DNA of 12,876 bases, taken from contig JADZET010000074.1 in the NCBI GenBank assembly GCA_020850375.1, positions 1-12,876 of the forward strand. Direction: 5' to 3'. Shown piece after piece: positions 5,793-12,876 of this stretch. This DNA comes from Phycisphaeraceae bacterium (GTDB lineage Bacteria; Planctomycetota; Phycisphaerae; Phycisphaerales; Phycisphaeraceae). Below the pieces are notes generated by a model. That model was not told the DNA's origin and searched no databases. It was given only the letters and a program-made list of their open reading frames with translations. The translations under genes and the position numbers were made by a program. Position 1 is the stretch's first letter. Every line of letters begins with the position of its first letter.

Positions 5793-6830
5793 TTAGGACA
5801 GAGCCTTCGCCGCGGCGGCAGCGGCTTTGGCGGCGGCGATCGCTTTGGCTTTTTCCAGGGCCGCGGCCTTGAGAGCTTCCTTGTCGACGCCCCCGCCCCC
5901 GCCCCCGGGAGCAGTACCGGGAGCGGCGGCGGGCGTATGGGCGGGCTTGGCCGATTTGGGCGCGGCGGCTTCGTTGACCAGCCAGGAGCGGAGGCGGTCG
6001 GCGGCGTCCTTGAGCGTGGCGGCGCGGTCCTGGTTCGCATCCACGGGCCACCAGGGGCCGGCGACCACCAGCGAGCTCTCATAGCCCACGCCGCGCAGAC
6101 GTTGGACAAGTTCCTTGGCCTGGGGTTCGCCGGGTTCGTCTTGTCCGGCCCAGCCGGGGCCGCCGAGGCGGACCATGGCAATGCGGCTGCCGAGCATGGG
6201 GACGCTGATGACGGGGAGCTCCCAGGCGGCGCCGAGGCCCGAGCCGGCAAGGTTCCAGCAGAGGCCGGCGAGGGGGTGGCCGGCCATTTCCAGGACGGAC
6301 CACCAGTCGCGGGCTTCGCTGAGGCTGATCTGGCCCGGCTGCGGTGCGCGGGTGTTCTCGAAGAGGAGACGCACGCCGAGGGGCTCGGTGGCGGCGAGGA
6401 CCTGCTGGGTGTGCATGGCAATCCGCTGGGCGGCGGCGAGCTTGGTCTGGCCGCGGGCGGCGTAGCCGCCCCAGAGGCGGACGGCGGGAGCGCCGATCTG
6501 TTTGGCGAGGTGGATGAGCCTGACGGCCTGGTCAATCTGGCGGCGGGCGGCGGCGGCGTCCTTGGCGTGCAGGCCGACGGCGGCGCTCAGAGCGGCGATG
6601 CGCAGGCCGGCGGAGGTGGCGGCTTGTTGGACGCGCTGGGGGTCGAGGGTGGCGGGGTCGGAGGCGATGCCACCGGGCAGAGCGTGGCTGGGGTCGGCGT
6701 CGTCGGGGACGCCGAGCGATGTCGTCCAGAGCTCGACGGCGTCGCAGCCGGCGGCTTGGGCAGACTTGCAGAGATCTTCAATGGATTGTGACGGCAGCGC
6801 CAGGGCGCTAAGGGCGAGCTGCATGGGCAT
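5793..6830 (-). CDS. Sugar phosphate isomerase/epimerase-like TIM-barrel protein lacking metal ligands, with Lys/Ala tail
   Basis: A 345-residue protein whose first 285 residues read as a xylose-isomerase-like TIM barrel: LALSALALP at strand 1, AGCDAVELW (27-35), IGAPAVRLWGG (112-122), LLFENT (155-160). Active members hold a divalent metal with Glu, Asp, His and Glu at the ends of barrel strands. Here E158 is kept, but the Asp position is N193 (CWNLAGSG), the His strand reads MVRLGG (219-224, R221), and the last Glu strand reads LVVAGPW (254-260). Catalysis by the usual mechanism therefore looks unlikely. A linker with six Gly (309-314, written as G-runs on the coding strand) leads to a Lys/Ala helix (316-345). 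The start at 6830 is supported by GAGGAA about 9 nt upstream. It lies 60 bp after hpnH on the same strand, probably in one transcript. No signal peptide is visible and the role is unknown. Confidence 0.8.
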   Translation of the reverse strand: MPMQLALSALALPSQSIEDLCKSAQAAGCDAVELWTTSLGVPDDADPSHALPGGIASDPATLDPQRVQQAATSAGLRIAALSAAVGLHAKDAAAARRQIDQAVRLIHLAKQIGAPAVRLWGGYAARGQTKLAAAQRIAMHTQQVLAATEPLGVRLLFENTRAPQPGQISLSEARDWWSVLEMAGHPLAGLCWNLAGSGLGAAWELPVISVPMLGSRIAMVRLGGPGWAGQDEPGEPQAKELVQRLRGVGYESSLVVAGPWWPVDANQDRAATLKDAADRLRSWLVNEAAAPKSAKPAHTPAAAPGTAPGGGGGGVDKEALKAAALEKAKAIAAAKAAAAAAKALS

Positions 6831-6890
6831 CGTGAGGGGTCCTCGTGGTCACCATCCCCACGCCAATGTACCACGGCGGCGCGGCCGGGC

Positions 6891-8042
6891 TCAGGCGGCA
6901 GTCCCCGCCGTCGCCTCTGAAGCCGAGGGCTGACCCTTCACGGTCAGTTGGAGGTGGGCGAGGGGGCCGTGGGGCTTGGACTTTTCCTCTTCGAGCTTCT
7001 GGGCGACGGCGGCGCTGACGTAGCGGTTGAAGAGGATGGCCTTGATCATGGACCACATCCCGCCGGGGCTGGCGAAGGCGTGGTCGACGGCCGAGGGCTC
7101 GTAGCCGCAGTGGAGCATGCACTGCTGGCAGGAGGGGTTGCCCGAGGCGCGGCCGTAGCTGGCCCAGGCGGTTTCCTGCATGAGCTCATTGAAGGAGTCG
7201 GCGTATCCCTCCTGGAGGAGGTAGCAGGGTTTCTGCCAGCCGAAGAGGTTGTAGGTCGGGCTGCCCCAGGGGGTGCACTCGTAGTCGCGCCGGCCCATGA
7301 GGAATTCCATGTAGAGAGGGGACTGGTTGAACTTCCAGCCCTTCTTGCGATTCGAGAGGATCATCTCGAAGAGGTCGGTGGTCTTCTTGCGCTCACGGAG
7401 GAAGGAGGCCTGGTCGGGGGCTTTGGAATAGGCATAGCCGGGGCTGACCATCATGCCCTCGACGCCGACGTCCATCATCTCGTCGAAGAATTTACGGACG
7501 TCGTTGGGGTCCGCCCCCTGGAAGAGCGTGGTGTTGGTGGTGACACGGAAGCCCATCTGGACGGCGAGGCGGATGGCCTCGATGGCCTTGGTGAAGGTGC
7601 CCTCGCGGCAGACGGCGAAGTCGTGATGCTCCTCGCGGCCGTCCATGTGGACGCTGAAGGAGAGGTACTTGCTGGGCTTGAAAACGCCAGCCTCGAGTTT
7701 TTCTTTCAGCAGCAGGGCGTTGGTGCAGAGGTAGACGTACTTCTTGCGGGCGATCAGCCCCTCGACGACCTCGCCGATGCGGCTGTGCATCAGGGGTTCA
7801 CCGCCGGGGATGCTGACCATCGGGGCGCCGCACTCTTCAGCGGCCTTCCAGCACTCCTCGGGGGTGAGCTCTTTTTTGAGGATGTGGGCGGGGTACTGAA
7901 TCTTGCCGCAGCCGGCGCAGGCGAGGTTGCAGCGGAAGAGGGGCTCGAGCATGAGGACCAGGGGGTAGCGCTTCCGCCCGCGCAGGCGCTTGCCGAGGAT
8001 GTAGGTGGCGACGGTCCACATCTGCGAAACAGGTACCGACAT
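6891..8042 (-). CDS. hpnH: Adenosyl-hopene transferase HpnH (radical SAM)
   Basis: HpnH uses a radical from S-adenosylmethionine to add a 5'-deoxyadenosyl group to diploptene, giving adenosylhopane, the first step of the extended hopanoid side chain. The 383-residue length fits. The iron-sulfur ligands C38, C42 and C45 are in RCNLACAGC, with the SAM-binding PGGEPL at 79-84. C106 (YLCTN) sits at the number and context reported in family studies for the cysteine that quenches the radical intermediate. A Cys cluster near the C-terminus (CQQCMLHCGY) is also typical. The start at 8042 follows AAAGGG with an 8-nt spacer. The usual hopanoid neighbours (shc, ispH, other hpn genes) are absent; instead a TIM-barrel gene follows 60 bp downstream. 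Confusion with MoaA-like radical SAM proteins is unlikely given the full-length match in motifs. Confidence 0.93.
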   Translation of the reverse strand: MSVPVSQMWTVATYILGKRLRGRKRYPLVLMLEPLFRCNLACAGCGKIQYPAHILKKELTPEECWKAAEECGAPMVSIPGGEPLMHSRIGEVVEGLIARKKYVYLCTNALLLKEKLEAGVFKPSKYLSFSVHMDGREEHHDFAVCREGTFTKAIEAIRLAVQMGFRVTTNTTLFQGADPNDVRKFFDEMMDVGVEGMMVSPGYAYSKAPDQASFLRERKKTTDLFEMILSNRKKGWKFNQSPLYMEFLMGRRDYECTPWGSPTYNLFGWQKPCYLLQEGYADSFNELMQETAWASYGRASGNPSCQQCMLHCGYEPSAVDHAFASPGGMWSMIKAILFNRYVSAAVAQKLEEEKSKPHGPLAHLQLTVKGQPSASEATAGTAA

Positions 8043-8068
8043 GCGTGCTGCCCTTTGCCAATCAAGGG

Positions 8069-8111
8069 ATTAAGGCGTCTTGTGGGTCTGGCGTCCGCCT
8101 GACGCCTTGAT
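8069..8111. repeat. 11-bp inverted repeat in the hpnH-rplM divergent region
   Basis: ATTAAGGCGTC (8069-8079) and GACGCCTTGAT (8101-8111) pair over 11 positions with one T-G wobble, separated by 21 nt that contain another GGCGTC. The right arm overlaps the putative hpnH -10 box and start site. It could be an operator or a hairpin in the hpnH leader. Its function is inferred only. Confidence 0.5.
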
Positions 8112-8137
8112 GGTAGTGCCCTGGGCCGGGCGATCAA
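8110..8137 (-). promoter_or_regulatory. Candidate hpnH promoter
   Basis: On the minus strand TTGATC (8137-8132) and TACCAT (8115-8110) are separated by 16 bp, each matching consensus at 4 of 6 positions. Transcription would start near 8103, giving a leader of about 60 nt that contains most of the inverted repeat at 8069-8111. Moderate sequence support only. Confidence 0.4.
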
Positions 8138-8139
8138 AT

Positions 8140-8162
8140 GGGGGCGGGGTGTGGGGAAAGGG
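8140..8162 (+). other. G-quadruplex-type motif between divergent promoters
   Basis: Four G-runs of 5, 4, 4 and 3 are separated by loops of 1, 3 and 3 nt (C, TGT, AAA). The motif ends 15 bp before the rplM -35 box and lies 2 bp beyond the candidate hpnH -35 box. G-rich chance occurrence is likelier in such a genome, but the position is noncoding and between two promoters. Confidence 0.45.
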
Positions 8163-8177
8163 TAGCGGAGCGGTGGC

Positions 8178-8205
8178 TTGACACCTCCTGCCGAGGCATT
8201 AGACT
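8178..8205 (+). promoter_or_regulatory. Promoter of rplM-rpsI
   Basis: A perfect TTGACA (8178-8183) is followed after 16 bp by TAGACT (8200-8205, 4 of 6). Transcription would begin near 8212, giving a leader of about 35 nt before rplM. This is the best sigma-70-type promoter in the window, as expected for ribosomal protein genes. I see no L13-binding structure in so short a leader. Confidence 0.7.
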
Positions 8206-8247
8206 ATTTGGCTCAGCTTTGCCAGACCTTTACGAAAGATCACGACG

Positions 8248-8694
8248 ATGAATCGACAGACTTTCCTGGCCAAGGAAGACGTTGTGCCCCGCAAGTGGTG
8301 GGTGGTGGATGCCACCGATCTGGTGCTCGGCCGGCTCTCGGTCAAGCTCGCCACCATCCTGATGGGCAAGCACAAACCCCAGTACACCCCGCACCATGAC
8401 GTGGGCGACTTCGTCGTGGTGACCAATGCGGCGAAGATCCGCATGACCGGGAGCAAGGCGCAGCAGAAGTTCTTCCAGGAGTTCACGGGCTGGCCGAGCG
8501 GTCGGAAGCTGCACAGCTACGAGTGGATGCTCGAGCACCGGCCGGAGAAACTCCTGGAGTGGTCCGTCCGCCGGATGCTGCCCAAGAACAAGCTGGCGTC
8601 GAGCATGCTCGACAAGCTCAAGGTCTACCGGGGCGAGGAACATCCGCACCAGGCGCAGGAGCCTGAGGCGCTCAAGCTCGACCCCCGGAAGTAA
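8248..8694 (+). CDS. rplM: 50S ribosomal protein L13
   Basis: L13 is an early-assembly protein of the large subunit. The 148-residue length fits, and the family landmarks are in order: WWVVDATDLVLGRLSVKLA near the N-terminus, GKHKPQYTPHHDVGDFVVV, KIRMTGSK, the RRMLPKNKL motif and the KLKVYRGEEHPHQAQ end. A short tail of about ten residues ends in LDPRK. The start at ATG 8248 gives the standard N-terminus (FLAKEDVV... before the first strand). Upstream there is only a weak GAAAG ribosome binding site. It is followed after 68 bp by rpsI, the near-universal bacterial pairing, and driven by the promoter at 8178-8205. Confidence 0.97.
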   Translation: MNRQTFLAKEDVVPRKWWVVDATDLVLGRLSVKLATILMGKHKPQYTPHHDVGDFVVVTNAAKIRMTGSKAQQKFFQEFTGWPSGRKLHSYEWMLEHRPEKLLEWSVRRMLPKNKLASSMLDKLKVYRGEEHPHQAQEPEALKLDPRK

Positions 8695-8749
8695 CTCCGG
8701 TCATCACGCGCAACCACCGGCCCAGCGGCTGACGACCTGGGCTTCAATC

Positions 8750-8756
8750 AGGAAGG
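8750..8756 (+). promoter_or_regulatory. Ribosome binding site of rpsI
   Basis: AGGAAGG lies 6 nt before the ATG at 8763 and fixes the start of rpsI, thereby supporting its N-terminal extension. Confidence 0.7.
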
Positions 8757-8762
8757 CCGTCC

Positions 8763-9266
8763 ATGGCAGAATCGCAAGTGACGCAGACCCTCGGGAACAT
8801 CGACATCGGCTCGGTCGGCGGCGGCGCCCCGGCGGCGGCCACCGCCCCGGCGCCTCGTCAGGCGGCGGTGCCTGATCGCGGTGGGTTCGTCTGGGGTACG
8901 GGCCGGCGCAAAACCGCTGTTGCTCGCGTCCGTGTCAAGCCGGGCCAGGGCAAGTTCCTGGTCAATGACCGCGAGGTCAACAAGTTCTTCACCGAACTCC
9001 GCGATCAGGAGGACGCCGTCAGTCCTCTCAAGGTCACCAAGACCCAGGGCAGCCTGGACGTCTTCGTCAACGTGCACGGCGGCGGGTACATGGGCCAGGC
9101 GGGTGCGGTGAAGCTGGGGTTGAGCCGGGCGCTGATGGGATACGACCCGTCGCTCGAACCGATCCTCCGCGACAACAACATGCTCACCCGCGACCCGCGA
9201 AAGGTCGAACGCAAGAAGTACGGCCAGTCGGGTGCCCGCAAGCGGTTCCAGTTCTCGAAGCGTTAA
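8763..9266 (+). CDS. rpsI: 30S ribosomal protein S9 with N-terminal extension
   Basis: S9 binds the head of the small subunit, and its C-terminal tail reaches the P-site tRNA. The conserved body starts at about residue 43 (WGTGRRKTAVARV) and includes the stretch VNKFFTELRDQEDAVSPL, VHGGGYMGQAGAVKLGLSRAL, RDPRKVERKKYGQSGARKRFQFSKR; the SKR terminus that contacts tRNA is intact. At 167 residues it exceeds the usual ~130 by an Ala/Pro/Gly-rich, probably disordered N-terminal stretch of about 40 residues. The Shine-Dalgarno sequence at 8750-8756 supports translation from 8763 and hence the extension. Second gene of the rplM-rpsI operon, ended by the terminator at 9301-9335. Confidence 0.97.
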   Translation: MAESQVTQTLGNIDIGSVGGGAPAAATAPAPRQAAVPDRGGFVWGTGRRKTAVARVRVKPGQGKFLVNDREVNKFFTELRDQEDAVSPLKVTKTQGSLDVFVNVHGGGYMGQAGAVKLGLSRALMGYDPSLEPILRDNNMLTRDPRKVERKKYGQSGARKRFQFSKR

Positions 9267-9300
9267 CCCCCACCGCGGACAATCCCCTTCGATTTTCACG

Positions 9301-9335
9301 CCGCTTGCGGGACCTCCCGCGAGCGGTTTTGTTTT
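9301..9335 (+). terminator. Intrinsic terminator of rplM-rpsI
   Basis: CCGCTTGCGGG (9301-9311) and CCCGCGAGCGG (9316-9326) form an 11-bp stem with one T-G wobble and an ACCT loop, followed by TTTTGTTTT (9327-9335). It starts 35 bp after the rpsI stop codon. This is a textbook rho-independent terminator and isolates the ribosomal operon from recQ. Confidence 0.92.
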
Positions 9336-9386
9336 GTGGGCGTGTCGTACCTCTGTCACCGGCACGCGGTTACACTTTACGAACCG

Positions 9387-11303
9387 ATGACGAGCCACCT
9401 CGCCGATCCTCTGGCTGTCCTTAAGCAGGTCTGGGGCCATGACGCCTTTCGGCCGCTGCAGCGGCGGGCGGTCGACGCGGCGTTGGAGGGGCGTGACAGT
9501 CTGGTGGTGCTGCCGACGGGCGGGGGTAAGAGCCTGTGCTATCAGATGCCGGCGGCGTGCGGGGCGGGATTGGTGGTGGTGATCTCGCCGCTGATCGCGC
9601 TGATGGACGATCAGGTGGCGGCGGCGAAGCAAGTGGGGCTGCGGGCGGAGGCATTGCACTCGCACGCGGGCGATGCGCACCGGCAGGCAGTGCGGCGGGA
9701 CCTCTGGCGGGGGCAGATTGATCTGCTGTATCTGAGCCCGGAACGGCTGGTGATGAGCGACATGCTCGGGGCGCTGGGGGAGCGGCTGGCGCTGGTGGCG
9801 GTGGATGAGGCACACTGCGTGTCGCACTGGGGGCATGAGTTTCGGCCGGAGTATCGGCAGCTGGCCCCCTTCTTTGACGGCGTGCCGCACTGTCCCCGCA
9901 TGGCGTTGACGGCGACGGCCACGCCGCGCGTGCAGCAGGACATCGTGGCTATGCTGGGTCTGCGCGACCCGGCGCGCCTCGTGGGCCACGTCGACCGGCC
10001 GAATCTCACCTATCGCGTCATGAATCGGCACGACCAGGCGAAGCAGGTGCTCGAGGTGGTCGAGCGCTTCCCCGGCCAGGGCGGGATCGTCTACGCCCAG
10101 ACACGGGCGGAGGTCGAGCGGTTGGCCGCGAGCCTGGCCAGGGCGGGCGCTTCCTGCGCCGCCTATCACGCGGGACTCGACCCGGCCCACCGCCGGCGGA
10201 CGCAGCATGACTTCGTGCACGAGCAACTCGACGTGGTGGTGGCGACGATCGCATTCGGGATGGGGATCGATCGGCCGAACGTGCGGTTCGTGGTGCATGC
10301 CAACACGCCGCGGTCGGTGGAGCACTACCAGCAGGAGTCGGGCCGGGCGGGACGCGATGGTCTGCCGGCTGAGTGTGTGCTGCTGTTCAGCGGCGGCGAC
10401 CTGGCCAAGCACCGGTCGATGTCGCAGACCGACGGCCCCCTGCCGCCGGAGCGGGCGGCGGCGATCGACAAGCAGCTCAATGACATCGGCCAGTACGCCG
10501 TGGCGCCGGTGTGCCGGCATCGTCAGCTCACGGAGCACTTCGGCCAGCCCTACCCCGACCCGGAGGCGGCCACGGCGACGACGGACGGCTGCGGGGCGTG
10601 CGACGTTTGCATGGGGCAGGTGCAGGAGCTGCCGGCCGAGGAGGCGATCGTTACGGCACAGAAGATCCTCAGCGCCGTCTGGCGGACGGGCGGGCGGTTC
10701 GGGCGCGTGTACATCGGCAAGCTGCTGGTCGGCAAGGCCGACGAACGGATGGCGAGCCGGGGGCACGACAAGCTGCGCGTCTGCGGCATCCTGGCCGAGG
10801 CGGGGCCGCGTGCCGTGTCGGCGTGGATCGACCAGCTGATCGTGCAGGGCATGCTCGCGATCATGCTCGAGGAGGACATGCCGCTGCTGACGATGACCGA
10901 GGCGGGACGGGCGCTCTGCCGCGACGTCGGCACGGTGCGCCTTAGCGTGCCGCCGCCGAAGGCCAAGCGGCAGCGTGACCGCTCACGGACGGACAAACGG
11001 CAGATGGCGGGGGAAATCGAGGCGTTGGCCCCCGCCGAGCAGGACCTGTTCGAACGTCTGCGGCTGATGCGCAAGCTGCTGGCCGCGCGTCAGGGCGTGC
11101 CGCCTTACGTGATCTTTCACGACACGGTCCTGCGGGCGATGGCGCAGGAGCGGCCGGCGTCGTTGGCGGCGATGCGATCCATTCGCGGCATCGGCGATCG
11201 CAAGCTGCAACGCTATGGGCCGATTTTTCTGCGCGTGCTGGCGGGCGAGGATCCGGGCGATCTGGCGGATGACGTGGCAGCGGAAGAGACCGCAACGGAT
11301 TAG
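9387..11303 (+). CDS. recQ: ATP-dependent DNA helicase RecQ
   Basis: RecQ is a 3'-5' helicase acting in recombination and stalled-fork repair. The 638-residue protein shows the full domain order: FRPLQ motif 0 (21-25), Walker A PTGGGKS (43-49), DEAH (140-143) followed by the aromatic-rich loop CVSHWGHEFRPEY, LTATATP (174-180), and motif VI QQESGRAGRDG (315-325). Then come the RecQ zinc site C376, C402, C405, C408, a winged-helix region to about 520, and an HRDC domain (about 548-620, DLFERLRLMRKLLA to RSIRGIGDRKLQRYG). A GTG at 9336 would add 17 residues, but it touches the terminator T-run; the ATG at 9387 gives a normal N-terminus. No Shine-Dalgarno sequence is seen; TACACT (9371-9376), 10 nt before the ATG, may be a -10 box. 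It converges on gyrB. Confidence 0.96.
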   Translation: MTSHLADPLAVLKQVWGHDAFRPLQRRAVDAALEGRDSLVVLPTGGGKSLCYQMPAACGAGLVVVISPLIALMDDQVAAAKQVGLRAEALHSHAGDAHRQAVRRDLWRGQIDLLYLSPERLVMSDMLGALGERLALVAVDEAHCVSHWGHEFRPEYRQLAPFFDGVPHCPRMALTATATPRVQQDIVAMLGLRDPARLVGHVDRPNLTYRVMNRHDQAKQVLEVVERFPGQGGIVYAQTRAEVERLAASLARAGASCAAYHAGLDPAHRRRTQHDFVHEQLDVVVATIAFGMGIDRPNVRFVVHANTPRSVEHYQQESGRAGRDGLPAECVLLFSGGDLAKHRSMSQTDGPLPPERAAAIDKQLNDIGQYAVAPVCRHRQLTEHFGQPYPDPEAATATTDGCGACDVCMGQVQELPAEEAIVTAQKILSAVWRTGGRFGRVYIGKLLVGKADERMASRGHDKLRVCGILAEAGPRAVSAWIDQLIVQGMLAIMLEEDMPLLTMTEAGRALCRDVGTVRLSVPPPKAKRQRDRSRTDKRQMAGEIEALAPAEQDLFERLRLMRKLLAARQGVPPYVIFHDTVLRAMAQERPASLAAMRSIRGIGDRKLQRYGPIFLRVLAGEDPGDLADDVAAEETATD

Positions 11304-11323
11304 CCGGAACTCGAGGTATCAGA

Positions 11324-11395
11324 GGTAGGGCACGCATCCTGCGTGCCAGGGCCTGTTGTTGGTCAACCCACGGCACGCAGGATGCGTGCCCTACC
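11324..11395. repeat. Inverted pair of REP-type palindromes (GTAG-headed) between recQ and gyrB
   Basis: Two perfect 24-nt arms (11324-11347 and 11372-11395) face each other across a 24-nt spacer. Each arm has GTAG (CTAC on the other strand) directly followed by GGCACGCA, a 3-nt TCC loop and TGCGTGCC, itself a perfect 8-bp hairpin. A GTAG head joined to a short palindrome is the hallmark of REP elements linked to RAYT transposases; a head-out inverted pair is a BIME-like unit. The element sits between converging genes, 20 bp after the recQ stop and 32 bp beyond the gyrB stop. It may also act as a bidirectional transcription terminator, though there is no T-run. Similar repeats elsewhere in the genome cannot be checked here. 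Confidence 0.85.
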
Positions 11396-11427
11396 GTTGG
11401 CGTGCAGCATGCCATGGGGCCAGGCGG

Positions 11428-12876
<1,449 letters not shown>

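Noticed and set aside
5889..5911. C-run cluster (G-runs on the minus strand) as a regulatory quadruplex
   Set aside because: It lies inside the barrel-protein gene, encodes its six-glycine linker, and is explained by coding; it has only three long runs.
6891..8042. Whether the radical SAM protein could be MoaA/SPASM-type rather than HpnH
   Set aside because: The spacing of C38/C42/C45, C106 in YLCTN and the C-terminal CQQCMLHCGY segment together match HpnH across the full length.
9336..9386. Upstream GTG start for recQ adding 17 residues
   Set aside because: The GTG directly abuts the T-run of the rpsI terminator, the added residues match nothing in RecQ, and the ATG at 9387 gives a standard N-terminus.
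8748..10766. Very long minus-strand open frame (672 codons) opposite rpsI and recQ
   Set aside because: It runs across the rpsI terminator and two well-identified genes and has Arg/His/Pro-rich composition without motifs, so it is an artefact of high GC.

Overview
The window is GC-rich (visibly around two thirds G+C), densely coded, and looks like ordinary chromosome from a planctomycete, most likely of the Phycisphaerae type. This rests on the gene mix rather than on a marker tree: futalosine-pathway menaquinone synthesis (mqnA), hopanoid side-chain synthesis (hpnH), an unusual sigma-factor-like protein with several N-terminal helix-turn-helix units, Ala/Pro/Gly- and Lys/Ala-rich protein tails, and a GyrB with a long insertion in its C-terminal half. 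No IS element, prophage, CRISPR array, tRNA or rRNA is visible.

Layout, left to right. (1) 2-1305, plus strand: the 3' end of a GHMP kinase resembling glucuronokinase, then galU; together they look like a sugar-1-phosphate kinase / nucleotidyltransferase pair. (2) 1342-3825, plus: an apparent leaderless promoter, mqnA, and 6 bp later a 526-residue protein with three helix-turn-helix segments followed by a sigma-70 region-2-like domain and nothing recognisable as region 4. (3) 3826-4388: a clearly more AT-rich island holding one small two-helix membrane protein on the minus strand, with putative divergent promoters between it and pyrC. (4) 4389-5777, plus: class I dihydroorotase (pyrC). (5) 5793-8042, minus: hpnH followed by a TIM-barrel protein of the sugar phosphate isomerase/epimerase superfamily that appears to have lost its metal ligands; probably one transcript. 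(6) 8043-8247: a divergent control region with a perfect TTGACA box for rplM, a weaker promoter for hpnH, an 11-bp inverted repeat and a G-quadruplex-type G-run motif. (7) 8248-9335, plus: rplM-rpsI and a clean intrinsic terminator. (8) 9387-11303, plus: recQ. (9) 11324-11395: two REP-type palindromes in inverted orientation, each headed by GTAG, between convergent recQ and gyrB. (10) 11428-12876, minus: the C-terminal part of gyrB, running off the right edge.

Most genes are housekeeping: nucleotide-sugar supply, menaquinone, pyrimidines, hopanoid lipids, ribosome, DNA repair and topology. The points most worth a second look are the sigma-like protein with its HTH units in front of the sigma-2 domain, the REP doublet, the two cases where a -10 hexamer sits about 7 nt before the start codon, and the metal-site-less barrel protein paired with hpnH.
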